50,884 nucleotides of DNA. Source: an uncultured Eubacteriales bacterium (lineage in GTDB: Bacteria > Bacillota > Clostridia > Oscillospirales > CAG-382). Below the pieces are notes generated by a model. It did no database searches, had not been told where the DNA came from, and saw only the letters and a list, made by a program, of their open reading frames with translations. A program made the translations under genes and the position numbers. Shown here one piece after another: positions 1 through 7,612 of this stretch. Positions within the stretch are counted from its first letter, which is position 1. Every line of letters starts with the position of its first letter. The DNA is taken from positions 1 through 50,884 of the forward strand of contig CAKSOW010000018.1 of the NCBI GenBank assembly GCA_934479825.1. The letters run 5' to 3'.

Positions 1-975
1 GATGAAGGTCGGGGAGCCGTCCGCAGACGGCAGGGGCAGCGCCCCTCCGGAGCTGGCAGAGCAGCAGGCACGAGCCTATGTAAAACCGAGTCCTGCACCT
101 ATTATCCCATACACGCAAGCAATACGGTTTACGGTGCTATCGGAATACAAAGCACCAAAACGGTCGATGCCTTTGAAAACAGTATTTTGCTTTCGATCCT
201 CGGAGAATGTGCCTTGGCACTTGAAAGCGAGAGAAACGCGCGAGAGAAGGAAGCCACGGCAATCCTTGCAGAACAAGAAAAGCTACGCGCAAATCTGCTC
301 CGCACCATATCTCACGACCTTCGCACACCGCTCACGTCGATTTCCGGCAACGCAGACAATCTACTTGCAAACGACGAGGCATTCGATGTGGAAACACGCA
401 GACAGATATATACCGATATACGTGAGGACTCCGAATGGCTCATCAGCCTTGTGGAAAATCTTCTGTCGGTATCCCGTATGGGAGATGGCAAGAGCGACAT
501 ACGGATGGCTGCCGAGCTTGTGTCCGATGTTATTGATGAAGCAGTCAGACGCACCGAGAAAAATGCAAGCGAGCATAAGTTCACGGTCAAGGAAAGCGAC
601 GGAATACTGCTTGCGCGGATGGATGCAAGACTTATCGTTCAGGTCTTGATCAATCTGATCGACAATGCGATAAAATATACACCAAGCGGATCTGAAATAG
701 AGATCTCGGCAGTCGAAAAGGACAATGAAATTGCAATTACCGTAGCGGATAACGGACACGGAATTGCAGACGAGATAAAGCCCCGTGTGTTCGATATGTT
801 CTACACAGGTGCTGAAAAAATTGCCGACAGCCGCAGAAGTCTCGGTCTTGGACTTGCACTCTGTAAGTCTATTGTAAATGCTCACGGCGGAGAGATTACC
901 GTGACCGACAACAAGCCGCACGGTGCGGTATTTACCTTTACGTTACCAAAGGAGGAGGTGGAGATCAGTGAATAA
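1..975 (+). CDS. kdpD: Sensor histidine kinase KdpD, C-terminal part (5' end outside window)
   Basis: The reading frame is open from base 1 to the stop at 973-975, so the gene starts upstream of the window. The visible part begins in a GAF-like segment (TYYPIHASNTVYGAIGI). A HisKA dimerisation helix follows with the phospho-acceptor motif SHDLRTPLTS, then a HATPase domain with N-box (NLIDNAIKYTP), G1 box (DNGHGI) and G2-like GLGLALC. This order matches the KdpD family, which senses K+ or turgor and phosphorylates KdpE. The N-terminal KdpD/Usp domains and the kdpABC pump genes are not in view. It overlaps the response regulator by 8 bases, indicating translational coupling. That it is a KdpD-type kinase rather than another GAF-containing one is inferred mostly from the KdpE neighbour. 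Confidence 0.85.
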   Translation, partial: DEGRGAVRRRQGQRPSGAGRAAGTSLCKTESCTYYPIHASNTVYGAIGIQSTKTVDAFENSILLSILGECALALESERNAREKEATAILAEQEKLRANLLRTISHDLRTPLTSISGNADNLLANDEAFDVETRRQIYTDIREDSEWLISLVENLLSVSRMGDGKSDIRMAAELVSDVIDEAVRRTEKNASEHKFTVKESDGILLARMDARLIVQVLINLIDNAIKYTPSGSEIEISAVEKDNEIAITVADNGHGIADEIKPRVFDMFYTGAEKIADSRRSLGLGLALCKSIVNAHGGEITVTDNKPHGAVFTFTLPKEEVEISE

Positions 976-1663
976 ACCCTTGATACTCGTAGTCGAGGAC
1001 GATGCACCCGTTCGCAATCTGATTACAACGACCTTAAAGACGCACGAATATAAATTTATAACGGCACAGAACGGAAACAACGCTATTATGGAGGCTTCAT
1101 CGCATAATCCCGATATTGTTTTGCTTGATCTCGGACTCCCCGATATAGACGGCGTTGAGGTTATAGAGAGAATACGCACGTGGTCGGATATGCCGATCAT
1201 CGTCATCAGCGCACGCAGTGAGGATAAGGACAAAATTGATGCCCTTGATGCAGGTGCGGACGATTACTTAACCAAGCCTTTCTCCGTAGAGGAACTCTTG
1301 GCGCGGCTCCGTGTTACGCAAAGAAGATTAGCCTCGAACCGTAACGAAAGTACAAGCTCTGTATTTATAAACGGTACTTTGCGAATCGACTATGCCGCAG
1401 GCTGCGCTTATCTCGGAGAGGAAGAATTGCATCTGACTCCTATCGAATACAAAATACTGTGCCTGCTTGCAGCAAACGTCGGGAAGGTCTTAACGCATAC
1501 CTTCATTACACAGAAAATATGGGGCGCGGCGTGGGAAAATAACGTAGCTTCTCTCCGTGTCTTTATGGCAACGCTCCGCAAGAAGATCGAAGTAGCCCCC
1601 GACTCACCTCAGTATATCCAAACGCATATCGGTGTTGGATACAGAATGATGAGGGTGGAATAA
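968..1663 (+). CDS. kdpE: KdpE-type response regulator (OmpR/PhoB family)
   Basis: This 231-residue protein starts at GTG 968, placed behind the strong site GGAGGAGGTG at 949-958. An upstream ATG at 923 in the same frame lies inside kdpD and lacks a ribosome site. The N-terminal receiver domain has the acidic pair VVEDD, phospho-acceptor Asp in LLDLGLPD, and the conserved Lys in LTKPF. The C-terminal winged helix (HLTPIEYKILCLLAANVGKVLTH to the GYRM end) is OmpR-type. In known systems it activates the kdp potassium-pump operon. No kdp operator could be identified because the pump genes are outside the window. Confidence 0.92.
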   Translation: MNKPLILVVEDDAPVRNLITTTLKTHEYKFITAQNGNNAIMEASSHNPDIVLLDLGLPDIDGVEVIERIRTWSDMPIIVISARSEDKDKIDALDAGADDYLTKPFSVEELLARLRVTQRRLASNRNESTSSVFINGTLRIDYAAGCAYLGEEELHLTPIEYKILCLLAANVGKVLTHTFITQKIWGAAWENNVASLRVFMATLRKKIEVAPDSPQYIQTHIGVGYRMMRVE

Positions 1664-1673
1664 GGAGAAATAG

Positions 1674-2306
1674 ATGGGCTTTTGGATTTATATGTTCATT
1701 ATGGATCTGCTCATACCGATAATAATGATATTGTTCGGGCGAGCATTTCTCAAAAAAGCACCGAAAGAAATCAATTATGTTTTCGGATACCGTACCTCAA
1801 GGTCAATGAAAAACAGAGATACTTGGGAATTTGCACACCGTTACTGTGGCAAAATATGGCTTATCTGTGGTTTGGCACTCATTCCTATCGTAGCAGGTAT
1901 TATGCTGTGCTTCATTGGGGCAGACACTAAAACCGTGGGATATGTGGGCGCGGCATTATTGGTATTTCCGCTTTTACTTATAATCCTCTCGGTTATTCTT
2001 ACAGAGCGAGCATTGAAAAATGCTTTTGATAAAAACGGAAATCCGTTTTCGGAAAACACAACGATTGGCATAGTCCTATGCGTCAAAAAGCAATGGTGGC
2101 TGAAGGTCAATACCAAGCCCATAAGAAAGCACGCTCTTGACGGTGCAACCTTTCCTCATATTGTTACGGTGAAATATACTGTGGACGGAAACGAGATCGT
2201 CAAGAAAAAATGGCTTAAATCCTTTGTCACTCCACCGAGCGTGAATGAACAGGTGGCGGTGATATATCGGACGGATAAACCAACCAAGTTCAGATTGGAG
2301 CTTTGA
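1674..2306 (+). CDS. SdpI family integral membrane protein
   Basis: This 210-residue protein starts 10 bases after kdpE behind AAGGAG (1664-1669), so it is probably co-transcribed. The N-terminus has a hydrophobic helix followed by the family signature in which a GYRT motif is followed by a W-x-F-A-H-x-Y segment (FGYRTSRSMKNRDTWEFAH), and two more membrane helices follow. In Bacillus subtilis, SdpI confers immunity to the SdpC toxin and sequesters the SdpR repressor. Many relatives have no known role. The cytoplasmic C-terminal tail is charged and rich in beta-strand-forming residues. Codon use (many ATA, AGA) looks more AT-leaning than genes after 10.6 kb. The function here is unproven; immunity or stress sensing is an inference. 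Confidence 0.75.
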   Translation: MGFWIYMFIMDLLIPIIMILFGRAFLKKAPKEINYVFGYRTSRSMKNRDTWEFAHRYCGKIWLICGLALIPIVAGIMLCFIGADTKTVGYVGAALLVFPLLLIILSVILTERALKNAFDKNGNPFSENTTIGIVLCVKKQWWLKVNTKPIRKHALDGATFPHIVTVKYTVDGNEIVKKKWLKSFVTPPSVNEQVAVIYRTDKPTKFRLEL

Positions 2307-2308
2307 TT

Positions 2309-2578
2309 ATGAAAACTAATTGGAAAGATACACCCTTATTACATAAGGTCGTTACCATACTATCAGTTCTTGCAAGCCTATCCGTCGTGGTATTAGCGGT
2401 ATTGCAAATATTTGATGTTTGGGATCAGGCAATCAACATCTTTATGCCTTTGATGGGTGTAACAATGCTTTGCCAAAGCTATATGCAATGGAACAATAGC
2501 CGTAAGGTTGCTTATTTCAGTATCGGAACGGCAGCATTTATTTTTATCTGTTCCATAGTGGTATTCTTTGTAAAATAG
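2309..2578 (+). CDS. Small hypothetical membrane protein (89 aa)
   Basis: ATG 2309 follows GGAG at 2297-2300, which lies within the end of the SdpI gene, so the two are coupled. The protein has three hydrophobic segments (roughly residues 12-33, 40-57 and 65-89) and almost no soluble part. It resembles the short DUF3953-like membrane proteins of Firmicutes, but this is a resemblance of composition only. No catalytic motif is visible. A strong terminator follows directly, ending the kdpDE-sdpI transcript. Confidence 0.6.
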   Translation: MKTNWKDTPLLHKVVTILSVLASLSVVVLAVLQIFDVWDQAINIFMPLMGVTMLCQSYMQWNNSRKVAYFSIGTAAFIFICSIVVFFVK

Positions 2579-2579
2579 C

Positions 2580-2618
2580 CAAAATCCCTCGTTCCATTAC
2601 AGAGCGAGGGATTTTATC
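2580..2618 (+). terminator. Intrinsic terminator after the small membrane gene
   Basis: AAAATCCCTCG pairs with CGAGGGATTTT across an 11-base loop and is followed by T-rich sequence. The symmetric A/T flanks let it work in both directions. Confidence 0.85.
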
Positions 2619-2625
2619 TATATTC

Positions 2626-2761
2626 TTGAGCAGTTCATAAAATTGTGATATAATATACTAAAAATACTGAGAAACACGAAAACACAACCAATAGTCGAGA
2701 ATTTTTCAAAAAATCCCCTTGCGTGAGGTATTGCTTGTTACGCTGCGTAATGTTGTATAAT
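2626..2761 (+). promoter_or_regulatory. Two promoters upstream of the MerR/ABC operon, one with MerR-type 19-bp spacer
   Basis: The distal promoter is TTGAGC (2626-2631), 17 bp, TATAAT (2649-2654). The proximal one is TTGCTT (2731-2736), 19 bp, TATAAT (2756-2761). Its over-long spacer carries the dyad TTACGCTGCGTAA (2738-2750). A 19-bp spacer with a centred dyad is the hallmark of promoters that MerR proteins activate by untwisting DNA, so autoregulation by the gene starting at 2785 is likely. Confidence 0.75.
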
Positions 2762-2784
2762 GGGAATCAAGGAGGTGATAAGCT

Positions 2785-3516
2785 ATGTCAAAATACACGA
2801 CGGGAGAAATAGCAAAGCTCTGTGGCGTATCGGTGAGAACGGTTCAATATTACGATGACCGAGGCATTCTCGTGCCGAGCGAGCTTTCTGAGGGTGGTCG
2901 CAGGCTCTATACAGAGGACGACTTGAAGCGTATGCACATTATCTGTTTTCTACGTGAAGTCGGACTTCCCATTAACAGTATTTCTGCTTTGTTCGCTGAG
3001 GAAAATCCCGAGAATATCATTTCAATACTGCTTGAACAACAGGAACAGGTTCTGAGAGAAGAACTCTCCGAGCGTCAAGCAAAGCTTGACTTGATTGAGG
3101 GGATTAAGCGTGAGTTAAAGGAGCTTGATACTTTCTCCGTTGAATCTATCGGTGATATAGCACACGTTATGAAACAAAAAAATAAGCTTTCAAAAATGCG
3201 CTGGTTTATGGTGTTTACGGGCATTCCCGTGACAGCATTGCAATGGACGTCTATCGTTCTGTGGATCACAAACGGTCTTTGGTGGCTGTTCGTGATATGG
3301 GCCCTCGTGGCAATTCCGTGGGGAATTTGCGTGTCTAAATATTATTTTAATCACGTTGCCTATATCTGCCCTGAATGTCACGAGGTGTTCAAGCCAAAAA
3401 TGAAGGAAGCATTTTGGGCATATCACACACCGAAAATGCGCCGTCTGACCTGCCCCAAATGCGGTCGCAAGGGGCTTTGCGTTGAGGTGTATGCGGAAAA
3501 GGAGGATAAGAAATAA
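2785..3516 (+). CDS. MerR family regulator with membrane segment and C-terminal zinc ribbon
   Basis: This 243-residue protein begins 6 bases after AAGGAGGTGA. Residues 1-70 are a MerR winged helix (YTTGEIAKLCGVSVRTVQYYDDRGIL). A coiled-coil linker (about 75-120) follows. Residues about 138-185 hold two hydrophobic stretches rich in Trp (LWITNGLWWLFVIWALVAIPWG). The tail has two CxxC knuckles, CPEC near 195 and CPKC near 223, forming a likely zinc ribbon. It leads an operon with a one-base TAATG overlap into the next gene. Known MerR proteins activate a divergent or downstream resistance operon. The membrane-plus-ribbon tail suggests envelope-linked sensing, which is an inference. Confidence 0.85.
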   Translation: MSKYTTGEIAKLCGVSVRTVQYYDDRGILVPSELSEGGRRLYTEDDLKRMHIICFLREVGLPINSISALFAEENPENIISILLEQQEQVLREELSERQAKLDLIEGIKRELKELDTFSVESIGDIAHVMKQKNKLSKMRWFMVFTGIPVTALQWTSIVLWITNGLWWLFVIWALVAIPWGICVSKYYFNHVAYICPECHEVFKPKMKEAFWAYHTPKMRRLTCPKCGRKGLCVEVYAEKEDKK

Positions 3517-3719
3517 TGGATCAGATTATGGAATTTCTTCCGTTTTTAATTCCGCTTGTGATTGTACAGTTTGCGCTGTTTGGATATACACTGTATCATA
3601 TTTTAACTCACAAGACATATAAGCGCGGTAATCGTGCTTTGTGGCTGGTCATTACCATTGCGCTGATGAATTTTGTCGGTCCGATCCTATATTTCCTTCT
3701 CGGTAAGGAGGATTCTTAA
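3516..3719 (+). CDS. Short two-helix membrane protein (PLDc_N-like)
   Basis: This 67-residue protein is joined to its neighbours by TAATG overlaps on both sides. It has two membrane helices (about 8-30 and 44-63) separated by a short basic loop (HKTYKRGNRALW), and an end of the type VGPILYFLLGKEDS. That layout matches the N-terminal domain of cardiolipin-synthase-type PLD proteins, which is often found as a stand-alone small subunit beside ABC exporters in Firmicutes. No catalytic HKD motif is present, so it is not an enzyme. It probably accompanies the exporter in the membrane. Confidence 0.7.
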   Translation: MDQIMEFLPFLIPLVIVQFALFGYTLYHILTHKTYKRGNRALWLVITIALMNFVGPILYFLLGKEDS

Positions 3720-4618
3720 TGGATATGCTACGCATCACCGGTTTGCATAAGCGGTTTGGTGATAAAGAGGTTTTGAGAGGGCTTGATCTGTCCGTGCCGG
3801 AGCACAGCATTTATGGCTTTATAGGAAAAAACGGTTCGGGCAAGACGACCACGATGAAAACCGTTCTTGGACTTCTGAAAGCCGATTCGGGAGATATTAT
3901 TGTTAACGGAGAGAAGGTGGTCTACGGACAAACCGATACCAACCGTTATATCGGCTATCTTCCCGACGTGCCGGAATTCTATTCGTTTATGACGGCGAAA
4001 GAGTATCTGCGTTTTTGCGGTGAGATTACGGGAATGAGCCGTGCAGATATAGAAGAACGTACAAGGGAGTTGCTCACTCTTGTCGGTCTTGCTGATGAAA
4101 CGCACCGTATCAAAGGTTTTTCAAGAGGTATGAAGCAACGCTTGGGTATTGCACAGGCACTCCTCTCTCGCCCGAAGCTTCTTGTTTGTGACGAGCCAAC
4201 CTCCGCGCTCGATCCCGTAGGCAGAAAAGAAATACTCGATATTCTCTTGGCTATCAAGGATCAGACAACGGTACTGTTTTCCACACATATTCTCTCCGAT
4301 GTAGAGCGTATTTGTACCGACTTGGCTTTTTTGAAAGACGGCGTAGTGAATATTGGGGGCAAGCTGTCCGATATCAAAACGAGATACAGAAGCAACGAAT
4401 ATATGATAGAAGCCGAAAACGACTCGGATACTGTCATTCTGCTAAATGCCTTTCCCGAGGCGAAGGAAACCGATAGAAATAAGGTGACATTCTCGGAGAA
4501 TAAGTATTCTGCATCCGAGGTTTTAGGCTTTGTTGCAAATCATCGTATATCACTCTTGAAGGTGGAGCGTTTAGAGCCGAGTCTTGAAGATCTGTTTATG
4601 GAGGTGACGGAAAAATGA
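3719..4618 (+). CDS. ABC transporter ATP-binding protein
   Basis: This 299-residue ATPase has Walker A (GKNGSGKTT), a signature loop of the form FSRGMKQRLGIAQALL, Walker B (LLVCDEPTSALD) and the H-loop (STHILSD). The roughly 80-residue C-terminal extension is typical of BcrA/CcmA-type ATPases that drive ABC-2 exporters. It overlaps the preceding gene by one base and the permease by four (ATGA). With the MerR regulator it resembles Firmicute operons for export of, or resistance to, antimicrobial peptides. The actual substrate cannot be read from sequence. Confidence 0.93.
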   Translation: MDMLRITGLHKRFGDKEVLRGLDLSVPEHSIYGFIGKNGSGKTTTMKTVLGLLKADSGDIIVNGEKVVYGQTDTNRYIGYLPDVPEFYSFMTAKEYLRFCGEITGMSRADIEERTRELLTLVGLADETHRIKGFSRGMKQRLGIAQALLSRPKLLVCDEPTSALDPVGRKEILDILLAIKDQTTVLFSTHILSDVERICTDLAFLKDGVVNIGGKLSDIKTRYRSNEYMIEAENDSDTVILLNAFPEAKETDRNKVTFSENKYSASEVLGFVANHRISLLKVERLEPSLEDLFMEVTEK

Positions 4619-5385
4619 AATCCTTGTTCGCCTTCATAAAAAAAGAATGTATGGAGCAGCTTCGCAGCGGTAGATTGTGGATAACTCTTACTCTGTTTGT
4701 TCTGCTTGGAATTATGAATCCTGCGGTGGCAAAGCTAACGCCGTGGCTGCTTGAGGTTATGGCAGACGCTCTTGCGGAAAGCGGTATGATCGTGACCGAT
4801 GTAAAAGTCAGCGCGATGGATTCATGGGTGCAATTTTTCAAGAATATGCCCATCGGGCTGATTGCCTTCGTTTTGCTTCAAGGTGCGATCTTTACCAAAG
4901 AGTATGGCTCGGGTACGTTGGTGCTTTCCTTGACGAAAGGACTCGAAAGATACAAGGTCGTTATTTCAAAAGCAGGTATTCTATGTGCGATTTGGTCGCT
5001 CGGTTATTGGCTCTGCTTTGGAATCACGTATCTTTATAATTCGTATTTTTGGGATAACTCGGTAGCGCAGAACCTTCTTCTTTCGGTTGTGTGCTGGTGG
5101 TTGTTCGGCGTATTCGTTATTTCTTTGATGACTCTCTTTTCTACGATATCCACTTCAAGCACAGAAGTGCTTCTCGGAACGGGAGCTGTCGTTCTTTTTT
5201 CCTATCTCGTTGGTTTGCTACCCAAGGCAAATAAATATCTGCCGACCTTGTTAACGGACGGTAATTCCTTGATATATGGTGTGGCACAATCAAAAGAATA
5301 TATCGTAGCCATTATTGTAACGGCTATTGTGACTATAATTTGTTTTGCCGTCAGCATACCGATATTTAACAAGAAGCATTTATAA
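4615..5385 (+). CDS. ABC-2 type transporter permease
   Basis: This 256-residue protein starts at the ATGA overlap with the ATPase. It opens with the basic amphipathic segment FAFIKKECMEQLRSGR common in ABC-2 permeases. Six hydrophobic segments follow, with a sizeable extracytoplasmic loop after the first (about residues 45-75). The motif YGSGTLVLSLTKGLERYKV after helix 2 is the cytoplasmic coupling region seen in these families. It should dimerise and pair with the ATPase at 3719-4618. It is the last gene of the operon. Confidence 0.88.
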   Translation: MKSLFAFIKKECMEQLRSGRLWITLTLFVLLGIMNPAVAKLTPWLLEVMADALAESGMIVTDVKVSAMDSWVQFFKNMPIGLIAFVLLQGAIFTKEYGSGTLVLSLTKGLERYKVVISKAGILCAIWSLGYWLCFGITYLYNSYFWDNSVAQNLLLSVVCWWLFGVFVISLMTLFSTISTSSTEVLLGTGAVVLFSYLVGLLPKANKYLPTLLTDGNSLIYGVAQSKEYIVAIIVTAIVTIICFAVSIPIFNKKHL

Positions 5386-5392
5386 ACCAACT

Positions 5393-5434
5393 CAGCCCTT
5401 GTTCCGAAATGGAGCGAGGGTTTCTTCTTTTGTC
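5393..5434 (+). terminator. Terminator of the ABC operon
   Basis: CCCTTGTTCC pairs with GGAGCGAGGG (with G-U pairs) and is followed by TTTCTTCTTTT. It is a degenerate relative of the terminator at 2580. Confidence 0.7.
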
Positions 5435-5460
5435 ATAATATGTCAATAAGTTTTCTTAAC

Positions 5461-5506
5461 GATAATGAGAACCATTATTGACAAGGAGATAAATATATGC
5501 TATAAT
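5461..5506 (+). promoter_or_regulatory. Fur-type box overlapping the promoter of the Fur/PerR gene
   Basis: ATAATG (5462-5467) and CATTAT (5473-5478) form an inverted repeat with 5-base spacing, the same geometry as the classical 19-bp Fur box. It abuts and overlaps TTGACA (5478-5483), which is 17 bp from TATAAT (5501-5506). Binding would cover the -35 element, so the regulator encoded at 5536 probably represses itself. Confidence 0.8.
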
Positions 5507-5535
5507 ATAGAAAAATATTCTTACGGAGGAAAATA

Positions 5536-5934
5536 ATGCTGACGGCAAATACAAAAATGCGGAACTCTGCTACCCGCAATAGTATATATCAATATCTCTG
5601 CGGCACGAAGGAGCATCCTTCCGCAGAAATGATTTTTAATGATCTGAAAGGCGACCTGCCGAACCTCTCGCTTGGCACGGTGTATCGAAATCTCAAACAG
5701 TTAGAAGAAATCGGAAGGGTTATCAGAGTAACAACCGTGGATAACCACGAAAGATACGATGCGAACTGTGAGGATCACGTTCACCTTGTTTGTGAGAGGT
5801 GTGGACGAGTCATTGACATTATGGATGCCGACATCAATGCTGCAAAGGCGGCTTGCAACTTGTCGGACGGTGCAAAAATAAAACATATACAAATCGTTCT
5901 AAACGGAACTTGTGAAAGCTGTTCCGAGGAATAG
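5536..5934 (+). CDS. Fur/PerR family metal-dependent regulator
   Basis: This 132-residue protein is the normal length for the family and sits 6 bases after ACGGAGG. The N-terminal winged helix contains the recognition region LSLGTVYRNLKQLEEIG. The metal and dimerisation region has HERYDANCEDHVHLVC, and the CxxC pairs CERC and CESC mark the structural zinc site. The combination HERYD/HVHLVC with a short C-terminus fits peroxide-sensing PerR as well as Fur. I cannot separate them from sequence alone. No target gene follows; a terminator comes 20 bases later. Confidence 0.88.
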   Translation: MLTANTKMRNSATRNSIYQYLCGTKEHPSAEMIFNDLKGDLPNLSLGTVYRNLKQLEEIGRVIRVTTVDNHERYDANCEDHVHLVCERCGRVIDIMDADINAAKAACNLSDGAKIKHIQIVLNGTCESCSEE

Positions 5935-5951
5935 CTGACTAACTCCTTTAG

Positions 5952-5993
5952 CAACAAATAAGCGCGACGGGCTTATTAAGGCTCGTCGCTTTT
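5952..5993 (+). terminator. Terminator after the Fur/PerR gene
   Basis: GCGACGGGC pairs imperfectly with GGCTCGTCGC and is followed by six T residues. Confidence 0.75.
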
Positions 5994-6149
5994 TTGCACC
6001 ATAGAAGCCGTACTCTCCCATTCTACGATATGAGAATGAGAGTCAAAATATTCAAAGAGAAAAGAGATGAAAAACATCTACGCGGTCATCTTCCAGAATA
6101 CCACCTTGGACGAGCCGCGCCAATTCTAAAATCAAGGAGGTATTTTATT

Positions 6150-6212
6150 ATGCGTTGGGGTAACTGCGCATCACTACTCGTTATGAGTAGTGATTATGAA
6201 TTTATGGCTTAA
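6150..6212 (+). CDS. Putative 20-residue leader peptide with internal hairpin
   Basis: ATG 6150 is preceded by a very strong AAGGAGG (6134-6140). The ORF encodes MRWGNCASLLVMSSDYEFMA and stops at 6210-6212. Inside it the perfect palindrome ATCACTACTC / GAGTAGTGAT (5-base loop) would sequester or release downstream RNA depending on ribosome position. A terminator-like hairpin follows 35 bases later. The arrangement resembles translational or transcriptional attenuators of resistance genes on Tn916-type elements. I do not recognise the peptide, and no resistance gene follows. Confidence 0.5.
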   Translation: MRWGNCASLLVMSSDYEFMA

Positions 6213-6247
6213 CCGCTGCTCTACATAATGATAAACTGAATAGCATT

Positions 6248-6310
6248 AGAAAGGCACTTGTTGAATGGTACGCAAATTTAAGCGTATCACGCAATAAGTG
6301 CCTTTTTGTT
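6248..6310 (+). terminator. Attenuator-like terminator downstream of the leader ORF
   Basis: AAGGCACTTGTTG (6251-6263) pairs with CAATAAGTGCCTT (6292-6304) around an inner ACGC/GCGT hairpin and ends in TTTTTGTTT. It lies between the leader ORF and the sigma-like gene, so it could be conditional. Confidence 0.7.
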
Positions 6311-6410
6311 TGCCTTGGCGAAAAATATCGTATTTACTCTATTCGTGCTCCACCTTGTCGGATTTTGAAACTTACACCAATTTCAAAATCACGATATGGA
6401 GGAAAACACA

Positions 6411-6851
6411 ATGAAAAAGTTATCGACAGAGATAACCACGAAAAAAGGCGAAAGAAAAATTATCACCGTTGAGGTGGACGATATATATGCGGATTGGCTT
6501 GTTACCCAACCCCAAGAGATATACCACGATGCAGTTATGTTTGAGTATCGGACAAGCTGCACCGAGCGCAAGGAAACCCGTTACATTCAATCCTTAGATG
6601 CTTCTATGGATAATGGTTTTGATATAGCTGATGAAAGCGTGGATATTGCAAAGGAACTTCTGCAAAAAGCGGCCAATGAGCGTTTGTATGCGGCTATGGA
6701 ACACCTTACCGAGAAACAGTATTTGATACTTTGGCTTAATGCGGTCGAGGGATTGTCTTTCCGTGAAATAGGCAGACGATTTGGCATTAGTAAAACTACT
6801 GTCGTTGAGCAGTTTAACGCTGCTGTGAAAAAAATTAGAAAAAATTTTTGA
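6411..6851 (+). CDS. Sigma-70 region 4-like regulator of an integrative element
   Basis: This 146-residue protein starts at ATG 6411, chosen because GGAGG (6398-6402) lies 8 bases before it. An ATG at 6396 in frame has no ribosome site. The C-terminal half is a sigma region 4 helix-turn-helix (LTEKQYLILWLNAVEGLSFREIGRRFGISKTTVVEQFNA). The N-terminal part is unlike housekeeping sigma factors. Such short proteins, like Orf7 of Tn916, regulate conjugation or excision genes. Its position upstream of the Xis and integrase genes supports that role. Confidence 0.8.
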   Translation: MKKLSTEITTKKGERKIITVEVDDIYADWLVTQPQEIYHDAVMFEYRTSCTERKETRYIQSLDASMDNGFDIADESVDIAKELLQKAANERLYAAMEHLTEKQYLILWLNAVEGLSFREIGRRFGISKTTVVEQFNAAVKKIRKNF

Positions 6852-7317
6852 AAAACACCCTGCCAAAATGCGTTTTTCAAGGCTATTAGGTGAAGGGACA
6901 TAAAAAACACCTTCACTGATCCTTGAAAAATTGAATAGACATTCATCAAATACATTATCTGCGCTATGCGGTGATGAGCCGCTAAGCCGCATTTGTAGGT
7001 GCGCCAAGACCTCCCGCAAGGGAGCGAGCGAGAACACTTATACAAAGTAGAGTTGGATTGCATCCGACGTGGCGATGACAGGCGCGAGTGACAATGATAC
7101 TTCCGTAGCAGAAATGCGCGGCTGGCGGAGTACCCGGCAGAGGTTAGAACCCTATGGAACTGATTAGCAATCGGTCGTTTGATGACTTCCCATACCGTTT
7201 ATCGGTGCGTCGGGGTGTCGAGGACAAATAGACGCTTGAACCGAGCTTGCCTTGAAATATAGGCAAGCTCCTACATCCTATTCAATATAGGAAATAAGGT
7301 TCATAAGGAGAAACGCT
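6852..7317 (+). ncRNA. 466-bp gene-free stretch dense in stem-loops (candidate structured RNA or leader)
   Basis: No convincing ORF is present. Several consecutive inverted repeats are visible: TTGAAAAAC/GTTTTTCAA (6848-6880); GTGAAGG/CCTTCAC near 6892-6917; ATGCGG/CCGCAT around 6966-6992; TCCC-GCAA-GGGA, a GNRA-capped hairpin near 7012-7023; GGAT/ATCC near 7054; GAGCTTGCC/GGCAAGCTC around 7242-7270; and CCTAT/ATAGG just before the ribosome site of the next gene. Runs of T after the stems are absent, so these are not simple terminators. I do not recognise a known RNA family. The density of pairing suggests a transcribed structured RNA or a processed leader. Confidence 0.4.
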
Positions 7318-7608
7318 ATGCAGAACTTTGAAAGGTATATGCAGACCGAGCACAAAGGCAAAGCCAACGCAGTTTTCAGTAAGGAGCTTGAAAGGCTCTT
7401 TCATTGTAAGGGTACGGAAATTCGCCGTATGGTCAATGAGCTTCGCACAAAGGGCGTTCCTATTTGCAGTTGCAGCAGGGGTTACTACTACGCCGAGAGC
7501 AGAAGCGACATTGAGGAAACAATCGCACACCTTGATGGTCGTGTGAGCAAAATAAAAGCCGCACAAGACGGCTTAAGAGAAATTTTGAATAACTACATAG
7601 GAGGATAA
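7318..7608 (+). CDS. Small winged-helix-like DNA-binding protein of the mobile element
   Basis: This 96-residue protein sits behind AAGGAG (7306-7311). The segment FHCKGTEIRRMVNELRTKGVPICSCSRGYYYA has the helix-turn-helix then beta-hairpin wing pattern of small phage or plasmid replication and accessory proteins. A short helical tail follows (LDGRVSKIKAAQDGLREILNNYIGG). It is 4 bases from the next gene, so they are likely co-translated. The family assignment rests on pattern only. Confidence 0.6.
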   Translation: MQNFERYMQTEHKGKANAVFSKELERLFHCKGTEIRRMVNELRTKGVPICSCSRGYYYAESRSDIEETIAHLDGRVSKIKAAQDGLREILNNYIGG

Positions 7609-7612
7609 TTAA

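Noticed and set aside
2..649. 215-codon ORF in frame 2 at the window start
   Set aside because: It overlaps the histidine kinase frame, which carries all conserved motifs and is open from base 1.
5994..6149. Longer 72-codon version of the leader ORF
   Set aside because: It starts within the terminator region without a ribosome site. Only the ATG at 6150 has a strong Shine-Dalgarno sequence.
7010..7040. Group II intron 5' end (GTGCGCC near 7000)
   Set aside because: The following sequence lacks recognisable intron domains V and VI and no reverse transcriptase ORF is present.
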